Part shown: positions 34,761 to 47,212 of the stretch, piece by piece
How the letters are laid out: each line of letters starts with the position of its first letter
Position numbering within the stretch: position 1 is the first letter of the stretch
NCBI GenBank assembly: GCA_932294355.1
Contig: OW028741.1
Coordinates: forward strand, 19,034,001-19,098,000
DNA: 64,000 bases
Direction: 5' to 3'
From: Aporophyla lueneburgensis
Taxonomy: Eukaryota > Arthropoda > Insecta > Lepidoptera > Noctuidae
Made by a program: the position numbers and the translations under genes
The notes under the pieces: generated by a model
Seen by the model: the letters and a program-made list of their open reading frames with translations, nothing else
What the model was told of the DNA's origin: nothing
The model's database searches: none

Positions 34761-37683
34761 TATGAAGGCATTAAAAAAGCATATATGTTGGACATGTTTT
34801 AGCGAATAGAACGGATAAAGTTAATATTTCTTGTAGGCAATGACCTAGTCTGTACTGTATGTGTGCAAAATGTGCAAATCTTAAAGCATTCGAGAACAAA
34901 TTCTGTTAAAAACGATTGTTTTTCACCTTGCTAAGAAAATTAATAAATGCAAGCGATAGTTATAGGCATGCTGACATGTGTTTTAATTAAAACAGTAAGC
35001 TCGTTCGTAACTTAACAATATTGTTATTTATAAGTCTATCTATTTATGTTAACTTATCTAACGTTTGTTAGAAAGTGTTTCAGCATAGGTTTTCATGAAT
35101 AACAAAAGACGGTCTAGACAAAATGTTACAAAGGTTTCACTTAACTCTTGGCACAAAAGTAAATACTAAATACGTACAGTAGGATGAATGCAACGCCGTA
35201 TTTGCATAACAATTTCGCGAGTTGCCTTGAGGCATGTTTACATAGGTAACTGGATAGATGACCACTCGACTTGACTCATGAAAACAGAAACACACTTGCA
35301 GGCTTGATAGAGATTGATCAAAGGTGACCACGGAAACATACTCACGAACTGTAACTTAACTCATAAAAAACAAACATTAAAATGTATTAGGGGCACATTA
35401 ATTACAGTTAATTACGGCAGTGAACTAGTGAAGGTATTTGTTTTTGTGAACTGCTGATTATAAATTCATTTCGTGCTCCTGTCCATAAAACAAATAAAGA
35501 TTTTTGTCTTAACTTTTATTGCGTGTTTATAGAGCAAAATTGAATTAACTTAATTGACATTTAAATACGATCATGATTTATAAACACAGAAATCTTAATT
35601 TCCTACACTTTGATAGAAGAACGCCATAACGTTTTTCTATCAAAGAGTAAACCTAGTGCTTCTTATTAATATTCACAGCGCCGCTGTAATTAAGAAAATG
35701 TTCAGATATGGTCTTGATTTGATTGTTGAACAAAAACCGCGTATTGACGCAACGTGGACGATTTAACATTCGGCACACACCTTACAAGCCATAAAGGTCT
35801 GCATTTCCGTTGGCTTATACCACGTTAGGGCATGGACAAATCAGTCAGCTTGGATAATACTTCATGAATAGTCATTATGGGCGTTGATGATAGGAACAGT
35901 GGGGCGTTAATGATAAGTCCGTTCTGTCCGTGTACAGTGCAGTTTTTCTTTCTTTCCTGTATGTTTGTAAGCATGCGTGTTGTCACGCAGTTATGTCGTA
36001 TTCTGTCGACAAATATCGTTTTTCTGTAACGTCCGAGTTAGTCTTCCCCGAAGGTAAATGGATCGCGTGCGCGGGCGCCACTTCAACACATTCTTGGATA
36101 CGGACGGTTCATCATGCGTATTTCTAAAGAAGGTTACAACTTTATTCGTTTTTCTATAGTGGCTATGTTCACTGTCGTGTTTTAACGTTTATAACTGTTG
36201 TTTTCTTCAAATATAAGGAGCGTCTTGTAGATTTTTCATTAGCACCTAAAACAGGTTCGGTCGAAACGGTGGACACAAAAGTGTAGTTTTCCTCTCAGGA
36301 CAAAACATTACGTAAACTGTTGTAGAGTTATTTGCTAGGTCATTCCAATCCGAAACATTTATATATAACAATGCCAAGGCAACTACACTCATGCCATTTA
36401 CAGTTCAATTTCTATAGTTTTAGCTCAACAATAATAGCGCTATTGGCGTCAACATTTTTACTATTTTTGCACCATAGTAGGTGTTGTGGTCCAGATAAAA
36501 ATGAGCTTTATAGGCATAATGTTGAATGGCGTCTATTATGGGTGCGGGCGCAGCATCTGGTGTGGCGCGTGAGTGCTCTGTGTTTGGTCAGTGGAGCGCG
36601 AAGGTCAAGGCTTCACTCGCGCCACTGACCTACCCTGGCACTCCTAAACATCAAACGTTGACTGTAACCTTAACAATCCAGTTGTTTTTTCAAACAATCA
36701 AAGCCAAAGCGTCACGAAATTAGATCTTGCTTCTTTTTGTAGTATCAAGAAATGTTCTCGTTTCACGGTTTCGATAACCGAAGTTAGTGAAATCGATTGG
36801 ATAAGGTATTGTGATGCTGGAAATAAAGATGATGAGGTGACGAGTGGCGTGCCGCGGTGGCGGATGGCATCAGTGCGATGGATGGTGGGACGGCTTTGGA
36901 GCCCGTGCCTCCGCCGAGATTGAAGAAGTTGGCCCGGTTGGCCGCTTCTAAGCCACCAGAGCGGAAGTCTGTCTCATGGGTAACTATGTGTTTTACAAAT
37001 CTCACACACGTCATATTTCTCTAAAAATAACTCTGGCTTTACATTTGAATAAAAACAACTAATCATAGAGCAAATCCAATTAAACTTTGGGCCAATGTCA
37101 AATAACCTGAAAAAATTGCGTATTCTACAGCAATCCTTACCAAGTGCCAACCTGTTGAACAAAGCCTTTTTCTTTTCAAAGATAAAGATCATGTCCTCCC
37201 AGATCGTATTTTATTGCGAACGCCTTTTCAGAAGTTTGCACTAAAGATTGATGTCCACATAAAACCTTTTGATATCATTCAATGCGAATGGCGGTGACAG
37301 TTGAACAAAGGCGGACGGACGCACAGACAAAAGTGGAGGAATACGTATACAAGTGCAGACTCAGGTGAATGGAGTGAGCGCGGTTTCTGCGAGGCGTGGG
37401 AACGTCTACCGTTCCTGCTTTATTATCTCGCTTTTAGAAAAACACACAAATTCGAGAAACTAACACAATGTGCATTTTCGCACATTATTACAGTTATTCC
37501 GCTTAATTTTCGCAGAGAGATTAAATCCGTTAGGTGTCGTGTTACGGAGTTTAATTTAAAAAAGTGCAACATACAATATGCACCGTGATGTTGATGTTTT
37601 ATATTTCTTGTCATTTTCTCAGGCGCTGCGGCGCTATGGTTTTCAGTAATAATATTTTTGTTGCAAGCTGAATAAACGAAACA
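34761..37683. other. No gene recognised (presumed bazooka intron 1)
   Basis: About 2.9 kb without a recognised repeat. GC-richer patches at 36050-36080 and 36540-36620 give short open frames that I do not trust as coding. Confidence 0.35.
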
Positions 37684-37800
37684 ACTGTATATGTATACAT
37701 ACATACATAAACTCACGCCTTTTTCCCATAGGGGTAGGCAGAAACTAAAGAACGCCACCTCCTACGATCCTTACACAGATCGTGAAAAATTTAAATCGTG
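37684..37800 (+). repeat. Lepidopteran dispersed repeat fragment
   Basis: catacatacataaactcacg followed by cctttttcccataggggtag and aggcagaaactaaagaacg is a motif I know as a common moth repeat. The end is unclear. Confidence 0.4.
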
Positions 37801-38179
37801 TAAAAATATCTTTGCATCAGCAAGATTTTACGAGCGGGTTTATCCGTGTTGTGATGGATTAAAATTGTTGTTACAATATACGCACATACACTTGTCGTGC
37901 CACTTGATGCCACGCTTATTTTTTAATGTCAACTCAGATCTTGCAAAAATACTCAAGTATGCGGTCAAGCAATCTCTCTTACCACAGCTTGTCTCATAGC
38001 TCTCGAGTTTTTTAAAGTTGATGCAGCATTTTTTTCAGTAATAAATACGCAATAATTTCCCAGAGGAAGACAGCCACAGCACAGTTATATTACTTTGCAA
38101 TTCAAATCATTGTCAATTCCAAATCATAATAAACCAATTCAATAGCTTCTATTCTAAATGTATTTTCTCCATTTTCCAG

Positions 38180-38383
38180 GGTCCGGAGACATGGGTGGGT
38201 GTGCGAGCGCTGCGGGCCAGTTCAGGGGGTATTTTGGACCCGGACGACCGGGTTCGCGACGTGGCTGATGACCGGGAGACCCTAACTGCTGAGTGCACCA
38301 ACCAAGCGCCACAACCACGTGCAGCGCAGGCAGATGGCGCTAGTGGGTCTTCAGCAGGCACCGCGTCCCCTGATATGTTTCGG
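38180..38383 (+). CDS. baz: bazooka/Par-3 exon 2: C-terminal half of CR1
   Basis: Acceptor tttccag|ggt, donor cgg|gtaagt, phase 0 at both ends, 68 codons. It encodes ETWVGVRALRA followed by GILDPDDRVRDVADDRE, the hallmark of the CR1/PB1-like oligomerisation domain of Par-3/Bazooka, which drives head-to-tail polymerisation at the apical cortex. It ends TASPDMFR. The conserved N-terminal half of CR1 must be on an upstream exon, which I did not find in this window. Confidence 0.93.
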
Positions 38384-39456
38384 GTAAGTTTAATATTAAA
38401 GATTGTGACAAGAGAAAATGGTGGCCATAGTTCCTATTTTGGCCACACCCCCCAAGAACTTTGTAGTGTTGTGTCAGTTGTACTTATAAATAAGTGGTAA
38501 CGCTGGCCGGTTACAAAAAAACAATTCGTTCCATTCCGTACCTTAAAAAAAACTTACAAAAATAAAATTTTAATTTTCGAACATTGTTTTAAAATTGGGG
38601 CTTGTCACTGTGTTGGTTGCAAAGAAACCTTTTAAATAATAAATGAACGAATCATCAATTAAATAGTATGTAACTTATAGGAAGGAAGATATTTTTTTTA
38701 CAAAACTAAAGGCGATATTATTGTACCCTCCCGCCAAGAACAATAGACTAATCGTAACATTCCTACTCGTAGATACATAAATAACCAACCTATAATATTC
38801 CCACTGCTGGGACAGACGCCTTCCTTTTAAGAGGGGGTGTGCCGTAATTCACCACGTTGGTCCCCAGATCGGGTTCACATGTCTTTGAATGTTTGGGTAA
38901 AAGTCGTAGATAAAACAACATTCAAAAAAAATCCTCAAAATTATAGAAATCAGGTTTTTTTATTTCGATTTCATGTAAATAATAAAAAAAAAACACTTGT
39001 AAAGAAATAAATTAAAATCAGGCTTGACATGAACATCTAGACTGAATGCGCCATTACCCGTGCCCTAAAGTCACGCTTTTGAAAAATAAATCAGAAAAAG
39101 AAAGCGCGCGGGATTCATTCAGTTTAGTTCGAAGATCCTGTCGAAACTTGTTATGCTGCATTTCTTTAAGTGTGCAAATAAAAACATTTCGTGACATGTC
39201 GATCACAAGAAAAGAGTCTCGGTTATCTTTTAACTGCAATCTCAATATGGGCTTGTGTTTTTCTCAATGTTTTTGTGCTCAGCAACATAATAAGGTAAGT
39301 TAAAAATACATATTTGTTGTTTTAAATAAAATCCAATGCCAACTACTTACACTGCAAAATGCATGTTCAGCATATAAAATTAAATGAAAAATGAAAGGAG
39401 TATTGTGTTTTTGGTAGCTGGAACCAATGTTTTGCGTAAGGATAAAATAATTACGG

Positions 39457-39670
39457 TGAATTAGTGTAAATTATTTCATCACCAGTGCTCACAAACGGTG
39501 AAGGAAAACATCGTGAGGAAACTAACATATCTTAGAACCAAAAATTCGAAGACTTGTGACATCTAACAACCCGCACTGGGCCCGCGTGGTGGATTATGGC
39601 CCAATCCTTGTCACCGATAGGAGGCCTGTGTCTCAGCAGTGGGAACAATATGGGCTGATTATGGTGAAGC
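39457..39670 (+). mobile_element. SINE body and tail, third copy
   Basis: Same order as 5984-6190: gtgtaaattatttcatcac, gaaggaaaacatcgtgagg, ccaaaaattcgaagac, cgcgtggtggattatggc, ggaggcctgtgtctcagc. The tail is diverged (gctgattatggtgaag). Confidence 0.65.
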
Positions 39671-42137
39671 ACGGTGAAGTAAATAGGCACTTTGTGTATT
39701 TATTTACTTATCCTGTTAAAACAATAAGGTACTAGTAGGAATGTGCGTGTTTCATAATCTATTTATATTACTTATTGTTTATAGTAATATACCAACCGCA
39801 CCTATGATTGCACAAGCCTAGGAAAATCGCAAGCAGCGCAGTACCCCGAAGCAGCTTCAAATTTATTTTCATCGTAAAATGTGTAAATGCCCACTAAGTT
39901 TTATTAATAATAAGTAATTAGGGTTACGATATTATTATATTTGTACACTATTATTCTGTTTATCCGGTACGCCATCAAGAATTCATTATCCTCTTTTCAA
40001 AGCGGTTTGTTTGATTGAGTACTCCAGACGTATCATGTATTCATGTTGTACCCTCCCCAAAATTATACCTTAAAGTTTATCTATAGGACAAATATTTAGC
40101 AGTTACTCACAAGTGTAATAATGTGTGGATTTTATTTTACTTCGCTAGTACCACATAAATATGTTAATACGTGAAGCAAAAACTTTGAATTCCTTTTTAC
40201 GAAAATTATTCGGACGGAGGTGTATGAAATTCGGCACAGTTAAAGTTCATATGGAAAAGGAGTGCAGATAGTTATTATTGTTAAATATTTTTATAATGAA
40301 TTATGGTTGATTTTGGACCTCTAGGCGGGGCAACCAGTGTATTAATTTGCAACTGTAGAGTATCGTGGAAAATTCTGGATATAACATCGTACAACGTAGC
40401 ATGCGTATAGCCCACATCATGGCAAATACACTACGAAACGCTGTACGTACGTTCTGAATACACAATACGTTTGCAAAAAATAAAGTCCAACTAATTTACC
40501 TAAGTGTACATAGCCTTACATAGGTATAACGAACGATAACAAACGCGCTATGAATCATAGCACATAACGGGTGGCGCGAATGCCTGCACTCACGCGTTCA
40601 CGCCTCTTTCATACAACTTACAACAGTATACGTCGTAGGTACCTACCACGTACCTATTTAGTAGATAACAAGCTGAAACTGGGCTAACAGGATTATAGAG
40701 CTCGCAAGCAGAGTGAATACGTTTATATCTAGTTATAAGTTTAAATATAGACTTTAATAACAACATCATAAAGGCTTCATACTTATTTCCGTACAGATTT
40801 TTATAGATCGATACTGCTGCCATAATTAGTTCGAAATTTAACTACCCTTTATCAAGTGGACGCCATTCTGAATAATTAGTACAAAATCATGTTTATGCCA
40901 AAGCTTCGAACGATTTGACTTCTAAAGTTCGAACTGTTTCATGTTTCTGCAAATCCCTTGCGCTTCGTTACTGAAATTCGACGAAGATGAGACGCCATCC
41001 ATTTTCAGGTCGTTTCCTGTCTGGTCTCTTGGGGGGTTCGGAAACTCTTGAATGTACCTAGATAGCTAGATCATCGATATTTCCCGATTTATTTATAATT
41101 CTTCTAAAGTGCTTAATTATGCGCATAATCCAGTTTATAAAGAAAACAAAGACTCAACCGATTTGATTATTGATCGATACAAAATCTACATTGTACGGCG
41201 CAGTTTACACATGTTTACATACAGTTTCTATAGCCTGCAAAGTATTCGAGAGTGATTCGATCGCTTCAATAAACAGACTAAAGCAATTTGTATTGAATCT
41301 CATCATTTATTATCGAGATCGGTCTCGCTCCAGTGGCTCAGCTAGCTTGGTACACCGCACAAGTTACTGATTCGTTATGTTTGTACCTGTAATAATTACA
41401 AGAGCATGATTCGATATTTGAATTTAGGCTGTCTAGAGTGTTGAGTTTAAAATCGTGTGCCAGAAAAAGTTGTGTTAGTTAATTACTTCGAGATTTCTCT
41501 TGCTTGTGATGTTCTCATCAAAATTAACTTGTAAAAGCTTGCGTCTAAGTTAAGTTATAATTTCTTGACCTTGTTGGGACTTCCTAGTACAGACGCCAGC
41601 ACATCAAGCTACCCGAAACTCTCAATTTTTCCCAATCAATCTTGAACCTAATACTTTAGCGGTAAAGTTGAAAACCTATTGTTGAGGTTCCAAGAAATTT
41701 AACAGGTTGTAGTAGCTTTGAGTGCTAGCGTCTGAACCTAAATCATCATGTGATCATGTCATCATCATCAATGACATAATATAAAATAACTGTAAGGCCA
41801 TGCATGCTGGGTATAACAACCAAATGAATGCTTTGCCTACCTCGTCAACGCGATAATAATACACAATTGAATAGGTAGCCATTATGTCACAGATGTACCT
41901 ACCCACTTCTATCTTTGTTTGACGTGTGGAATCATAATATGTCAGCGCATGATTATCCGTGGAACTCTTTGCGGGGTAAGGTTGGCTCGTCCATTCACTG
42001 CTTTCCTTAGTCGGTCGTTACTTGTCTCCTTTGGTCTTTTGTACTGTGTCTAGTTGATGCTTCACTTGCTAAAGAATATCACGAGTCGTCAGGTGTAGCG
42101 TTGGACACCCATATATCCGGTAGTAGACTGTGCTATC

Positions 42138-42300
42138 ATTGATGGTTTTTTTCGTGTGGGGTATCTTAAAATTATTTCTCCCACGCGGAGCGGGAGGGCT
42201 TGCCAGACTTTTACTGCATAAAACCCACCCGTGTCCCTTCAGTTGTCTATGTCAGAGCCACGGTAACTTTTACGAACATACCCGTGACCTTGGCATGACT
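42138..42300 (-). mobile_element. R1-like LINE 3' end, decayed, next to exon 3
   Basis: Reversed copy with ctcccacgcggagcgggag, aaaacccacccgtgtcc and cccgtgaccttggcatg, more diverged than the others. It ends about 40 bp before the exon 3 acceptor, so it borders the branch-point and polypyrimidine region. Confidence 0.65.
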
Positions 42301-42339
42301 TTGATGATCCTAATAGTGTTTTTTTTTTGTTGTGTCCAG

Positions 42340-42495
42340 GGTGGCGGTGGCGTTGGTGGCAGTATGCGGGTTCCTGACAATGACTCCTGTGTGGAGGTTG
42401 GGGCCGCAGACTTGGAAGATGGATCCAATGGCCTGCAGGTGCGGCGCGGGAGCGAACCCACGCTGCATCAGGACACTTTACCTCCTCAGAGACAG
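42340..42495 (+). CDS. baz: bazooka/Par-3 exon 3: Par-1/14-3-3 site
   Basis: Acceptor gtgtccag|ggt, donor cag|gtatgt, phase 0 at both ends, 52 codons. After a Gly-rich start comes NGLQVRRGSEPTL, matching the conserved Par-3 segment whose serine is phosphorylated by Par-1 and bound by 14-3-3. This excludes Par-3 from the basolateral domain (family knowledge). Confidence 0.92.
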
Positions 42496-42566
42496 GTATG
42501 TACTTGTTTTGAAGTTTTGATAGTTAGATTTAATGTCATGTTTATACTAGCAGCTAAGAGGACCCT

Positions 42567-42717
42567 TTTTTATTTGGATGGGAAATCATCAAATGACTTC
42601 TCCCGCTCTAGGCGGAGCGGTCAGACTTTTACTGACTAAAACCCACCCGTGTTCCTTCAGTTGCTCATGTGCCAGGGTCACGGTATCTCTTTCGAACAAT
42701 CTCGCGACCCTGGCAGG
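42567..42717 (-). mobile_element. R1-like LINE 3' end in intron 3
   Basis: Minus-strand 3' UTR copy flanked by a 15-bp duplication with one mismatch (AGCTAAGAGGACCCT 42552-42566; AGCTAAGATGACCCT 42718-42732). Contains aaaacccacccgtgttcc and the shortened cgctctaggcggagcgg hairpin. Confidence 0.82.
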
Positions 42718-42763
42718 AGCTAAGATGACCCTCCCGGTGGGTTTCTTCAATGTGAGGCGGGGA

Positions 42764-42784
42764 GGGGGGGGGGGGGGGGGGGGG
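42764..42784 (+). repeat. Run of 21 G
   Basis: Uninterrupted G homopolymer just after aggcgggga, in intron 3 of the transcribed strand. It could form a G-quadruplex in RNA. The exact length is prone to sequencing error. GC-rich sequence of unknown origin follows to about 43110. Confidence 0.85.
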
Positions 42785-43786
42785 CTCAGTATCCGTGATT
42801 TGGTCACGCACGGTGAAGCGAAGACCCGAGAAGGGGCCGCTCGGAAGGGCTTTTTCTGATAAGCCGACGACGTAGTGGCCAACAAGTAGATTGCAGTGCC
42901 GCTTGGATGATATCGCAACTGAGGCGGGCTGCGATGTCGTATGGGCATCGCAGCTGGGGGTAGGTAGCCGCGGCGGAAGAGGAGTGCTGGTATTGAGGTA
43001 TGCCGCTCTCCCTACCTTCCGCGCTTCCTGGACGGGATCACCGAGGGTCCAGTGACGGGCAGCCGCGGCGGGTTCGCGAATGAGTGCGTGCCCGTGTTCC
43101 CACCATAAGCAGAATAGGATACCGTGGAATTTTAGAGGGCATAACTGCACTATCTCCCCGTGGGAGTGCAATACGCATGAACATTTCAAATACATTAAAT
43201 ATGATACGTAGGAGTATTAACATTTTGGTCACATGGTATTCTGAAGATACTAACTGCTCAAGTAGTTTATAAGCCAACAACGTTCTCTAATCTCTACGAT
43301 GGATCGTCAAAGATAGGTCAATTAAACGACCTGTATCTAAATATGGAACAATGTATATTCAGAAGGGACGTCATATCATTGTCCTGAATTGGTTTGAATA
43401 ATTTACATAAGGATTTCAATCGTATTTGCGACTCTAAGGACTAAATATGTCTTATGCTATCTATTCATCAATATTTAAAACAAGCTGAAAGAGTCCTTCC
43501 CTGCAACACTAGGTTCTTATAGTCTGTCCGTATGTAGAGGATTCTCGCGACCGTATACTACCTACCTACTCCATATGCAAATCATCGTTTCCAATTGAAG
43601 TTATTTCCACTTAAATAAAAATCGACATTATGAGAGGTTAAATTAAGTGAATTATAGAATGACCGAAAAAGTCATATATTGTTTGAAGTTGTAACACGAA
43701 CTTGGGCATTTGTGGGTTTTAAAGTATTTTTTTTCCAAAACACATATTTGCTCGATACGCAGTATACATATTTTTTTTTATTTTAG

Positions 43787-43965
43787 GGTTCCGAACAGAC
43801 AAAGCGCTGGTCGGCTGCGGTGGTGTGCCGGGATGATAGCAGCCGGGTGACGCAGAAAGTGCACCCGCAGCCGGACGGCCGGCCGCCGGACGTCGCGGTA
43901 GACCGACACGGACAACACTTCCAGAGGCAGACTAATCGCCTGTCTATGCAGTTCTCTGGACCTGG
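43787..43965 (+). CDS. baz: bazooka/Par-3 exon 4
   Basis: Acceptor attttag|ggt, donor gg|gtaag, ends in phase 2. It encodes a basic, polar linker (KRWSAAVVCRDDSSRVTQKV ... RQTNRLSMQFSGPG) with RLSM, a possible kinase site. The position matches the linker between CR1 and the PDZ region. Confidence 0.88.
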
Positions 43966-45073
43966 GTAAGATGGATTCAGTCACTGTTTTCTTAACTAGA
44001 AGGGATTTGTTTTTTGACTTATAAACCTTTCACCTTTGTAATCTTGTTTTGGTATTTTGGGATAATATTGCCTACGTCCTGGGTGCTTACTCTCGAATAT
44101 AATTCCAATAGATCGACATTAGTCAAACGTCAGTTGGTTGAGTTAAACGTCAGGGATTGGCTAGACTCAGTGAGTCCAGCCAATCACTGACGTTTGACGG
44201 ACAATTCCAATGTCGATCTATTGGAATTAAATTCGAGAGTAAGCACCCTGTTTTGCAGGTTTTTAATAAAAAGTTAATGATTGACATAAAAATGTACCTA
44301 TGTCGAAATATTTCTTCTGAGCTTTATACTCAGCACTGCGAGAAACTTGTTCAATTATAATTAACAAACAGTAAATACATATTATCGCGCCTGAATTCCC
44401 CGAAACGGTTTAGGCAGAGGTGTAGGTACCAGTAGTAAACCCACATTTCGCCAGTTATTTTTATGTCCCGGGCGACCCTAATAATATCACCAAGCCACAA
44501 ATCCAGACTTCATTGGACATTTCGTTGATTATTCGGAGTCTTTATAATCTTTATGTATACAGAGACATGCTTCTGCAAACAAAAAACCCAAAATAAATGT
44601 TATGACTAATTTCCATTATCTGTGTTTGCTTTTTAGAGCTAAGTCAACAAAAACTATAAATAAATCTCTTATGTATACATTCTAAAGTAAAACCTATTAG
44701 GAAGCTGTTGTGTTGGTTTTGCATACATTATTAAATAATCCTGCTTTGCACGGTAACATCACCTTATCTGGTCCAAAACTATCTATCCTATTTTTCAAGT
44801 TGGAACGAATCATACATATTCATTAGAGATTAGCGTGTACGAACATACTGACACGTGATTTTTATATATTAAGATTTAGCAAAACAAACTTCTCAGTCTC
44901 AAAGACAGTATTTTTACTCCCACTTACGGCATGGGTTATCTAATAAACTTGGTGTATTACTGTAAATGTTCCCGCAGACGGGCGCGATGCGTATGGAAAC
45001 TTCATAGAATTTGTGTGAATTTCTTTTTTACGCTTGGTTATAATAATAAACACATATTTATTTTCCTTTCCAG
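43966..45073 (+). other. bazooka intron 4, with a fold-back MITE
   Basis: 44081-44250 is an inverted-repeat element with arms of about 80 bp, beginning GGGTGCTTACTCTCGAAT and containing AATTCCAATAGATCGACATT in both arms. No target duplication I can defend. The remainder has no PDZ-coding potential. Confidence 0.65.
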
Positions 45074-45196
45074 CAGTGGTGTATGGTTAGACGCAGCAGA
45101 ACGGGTCCAAAGTTATGGCAGTAAGAGCCTTCCGAGAGACGCACGAAGAGAGCCCTTAGGACAAGACACGCCAGTCAACAACCACCAGAATCATAG
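45074..45196 (+). CDS. baz: bazooka/Par-3 exon 5
   Basis: Encodes SGVWLDAAERVQSYGSKSLP and REPLGQ, matching the Bazooka segment immediately before PDZ1. The acceptor is a tandem CAGCAG (45071-45076), so use of the second AG (start 45077) would drop one serine. Ends in phase 2 at ag|gtaatt. Confidence 0.88.
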
Positions 45197-45535
45197 GTAA
45201 TTACTTACCACAGTTAATATTACACTTTAAAACTGCAAAAACAGCCTAGTACTTATCCAGATCTCGACTGCCATGATAAATTTCATACTTATTTCTTACA
45301 GTTGACGATGTTGGCTGTTAACCCCCCGTCCTTATTTTCAGGTGTTTTAGTGTATATCTTATGTTGACCATTTCCTGCTAGTTTGGTCCAGTTCGTCTCG
45401 CCATCTTCTACCCTAGTCTGCCTAGTGAAGTAGTCAGCCAACACTAACTAGTCGGGAACATTTAGTGTCTGGGAACGTTTAGTGTCCCTCAAAGTTAAGC
45501 AAGTGTATAATATTGATGTTTCGTTTATTTTTTAG

Positions 45536-45627
45536 GGTAGAAGACATGCTGCGATGGGTGTCAGGAGTCAACAACGTAGCAAGTGTACATCCTGTGCAAG
45601 AACGACCCCTTGATCTCTTACCTGAAG
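45536..45627 (+). CDS. baz: bazooka/Par-3 exon 6
   Basis: Acceptor ttttag|g, donor g|gtatgt, phase 2 to 1. It encodes VEDMLRWVSGVNNVASVHPV and ends LLPE. It lies where PDZ1 would be expected in Bazooka but has no PDZ fold signature (no GLG-type loop). Both phases are compatible with the neighbours. Confidence 0.8.
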
Positions 45628-46399
45628 GTATGTGAAACACACATTATTTATCACTTGAAAATGAAGCAGACAATTCGTGGAAATTTTGTTAATGTCCGCT
45701 ATATTTCGACGTCATTATTGAGTATAGTTGGTCATTCTTGTTATAACTTTCTTCTTTTTAATGCTTATTCAATTGCAATTCTAAACACTAACGATTTTAA
45801 TGTTTAGAGCGCCAGTTGTTTTCTATGCTATCCGTCTAGAGACGAGCTTTAATATACAGTGTGGCAGGGAGAAACATATTTTGGTGCTAAACGATAATCT
45901 GTAACTATGAATTGAGCATATGATTCTAAACCCCCCAAAGTAGAAATGATAAACTGATTTAAAAAAAAAACTTTTGTTTCATAGCCTGTATGAACAGCAT
46001 TTTTTATATTTTAAGAAAAATGTCTGCCTTGGGGTTTGGAATCATGTGTTGAATTCATGCTAACAAGTCATCGTTCAACATCATGTACAATCACGAGCAC
46101 GAATATGTATACACTTACCAACTTTTAAAAGAGATTTTCTTCTATTGGACTGATTGTAATTTTATTTTATTACGAACATAGTATTTTGGAACCCACACTA
46201 TTACGAAATTTACCTTATCGCAAAGTTGCAATCGTTATTTAAAGAGAAAATCGCTTTTGTATTTGGCTATGTGTATACATATTATTACTCGTGACTGTAC
46301 TAAATTCATGGTAACAGGTTGCGCGTCGATGTCCCTACTTCTGTATGTAAATGATATAGAACGTAAATCTCATCTGACACCGACCCTTTATATTCGCAG

Positions 46400-46593
46400 G
46401 AGGTAGCAGAGAACGCGCTGTATCCGGCATGGAGGTCCCAGTGAGTCCCAGTTCCAAGCCCTCATCAGGCGCCACCCAAACTGTCGCCGTGACCTTGGTC
46501 AAGGGCGAGAAGGGACTCGGCTTCACCATCACTACGAGAGATAATCCTACGGGCGGACACTGTCCTATCTATATTAAGAATATTTTGCCTAAG
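46400..46593 (+). CDS. baz: bazooka/Par-3 exon 7: PDZ2, first half
   Basis: Acceptor ttcgcag|g, donor aag|gttagt, ends in phase 0. After a Ser/Pro-rich linker comes the PDZ start VTLVKGEKGLGFTITTRDNP, with the carboxylate-binding GLGF loop, then GGHCPIYIKNILPK. This order is characteristic of the second PDZ of Par-3. Confidence 0.95.
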
Positions 46594-47010
46594 GTTAGTT
46601 GTACAATTCTTTTCATAAGTCAATGTTATCTTCTTGCGCATGCTCGGCTCCTACAAACAAAAACTAATCGTTCTGCTTAACAATGGTTTCATTTTTTACT
46701 GCCAAACTGGGCGTATAAATGGAATGTTATTTTAGAAAAAAAAGGACATAAGTTTGTTTATTTGCAGTAAACATAACGCACAAATAGAACTCAAACATAA
46801 AAAGAACAAGTAAGGGGAAAGTATTCACATCCACGCAAAACAGCCATCGCTCAGTATAATGCGATGACCCTATGCGAAACAGAGCCTCAGCGCGACGTTT
46901 ACGTAATGACGTCAACCGATACAGCATAATACCTATATGATAATAACAAAAATAAAAATAAAACTTGTGGTAGCTACTTTCATTAAGTAACAATTTCCTC
47001 CTCGTTGCAG

Positions 47011-47181
47011 GGTGCGGCAGTCTCAGACGGGCGACTACGAGCCGGCGACAAGCTGGTGTCGGTCAACAACGTGTCGGTGTCGGGCCTCACACAACAACAA
47101 GTCGTCGCGTTGCTCAGGAACACGCCCACCGACTCTACCGTCGAGATCGTCATTGAAAGAACTGTGCCTAACAGGACGCAG
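47011..47181 (+). CDS. baz: bazooka/Par-3 exon 8: PDZ2, second half
   Basis: Acceptor cgttgcag|ggt, donor cag|gtgaga, phase 0 at both ends, 57 codons. GAAVSDGRLRAGDKLVSVNN (the GD-L---N PDZ core) is followed by QQQVVALLRNTP and the last strand VEIVIERT. Confidence 0.95.
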
Positions 47182-47212
47182 GTGAGATGTCTTGACTCTT
47201 GAAAATTATTTT

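Larger units (their letters stand above)
38384..42339 (+). other. bazooka intron 2
   Basis: Contains a minus-strand SINE-tail fragment (38790-38890), a SINE copy at 39457-39670 and a decayed R1-like 3' end at 42138-42300. The rest is AT-rich without coding signal. Confidence 0.6.

Noticed and set aside
42665..43195. 176-codon minus-strand ORF
   Set aside because: Crosses the G21 run and a LINE target duplication; Pro-rich run comes from the homopolymer. No recognised domain.
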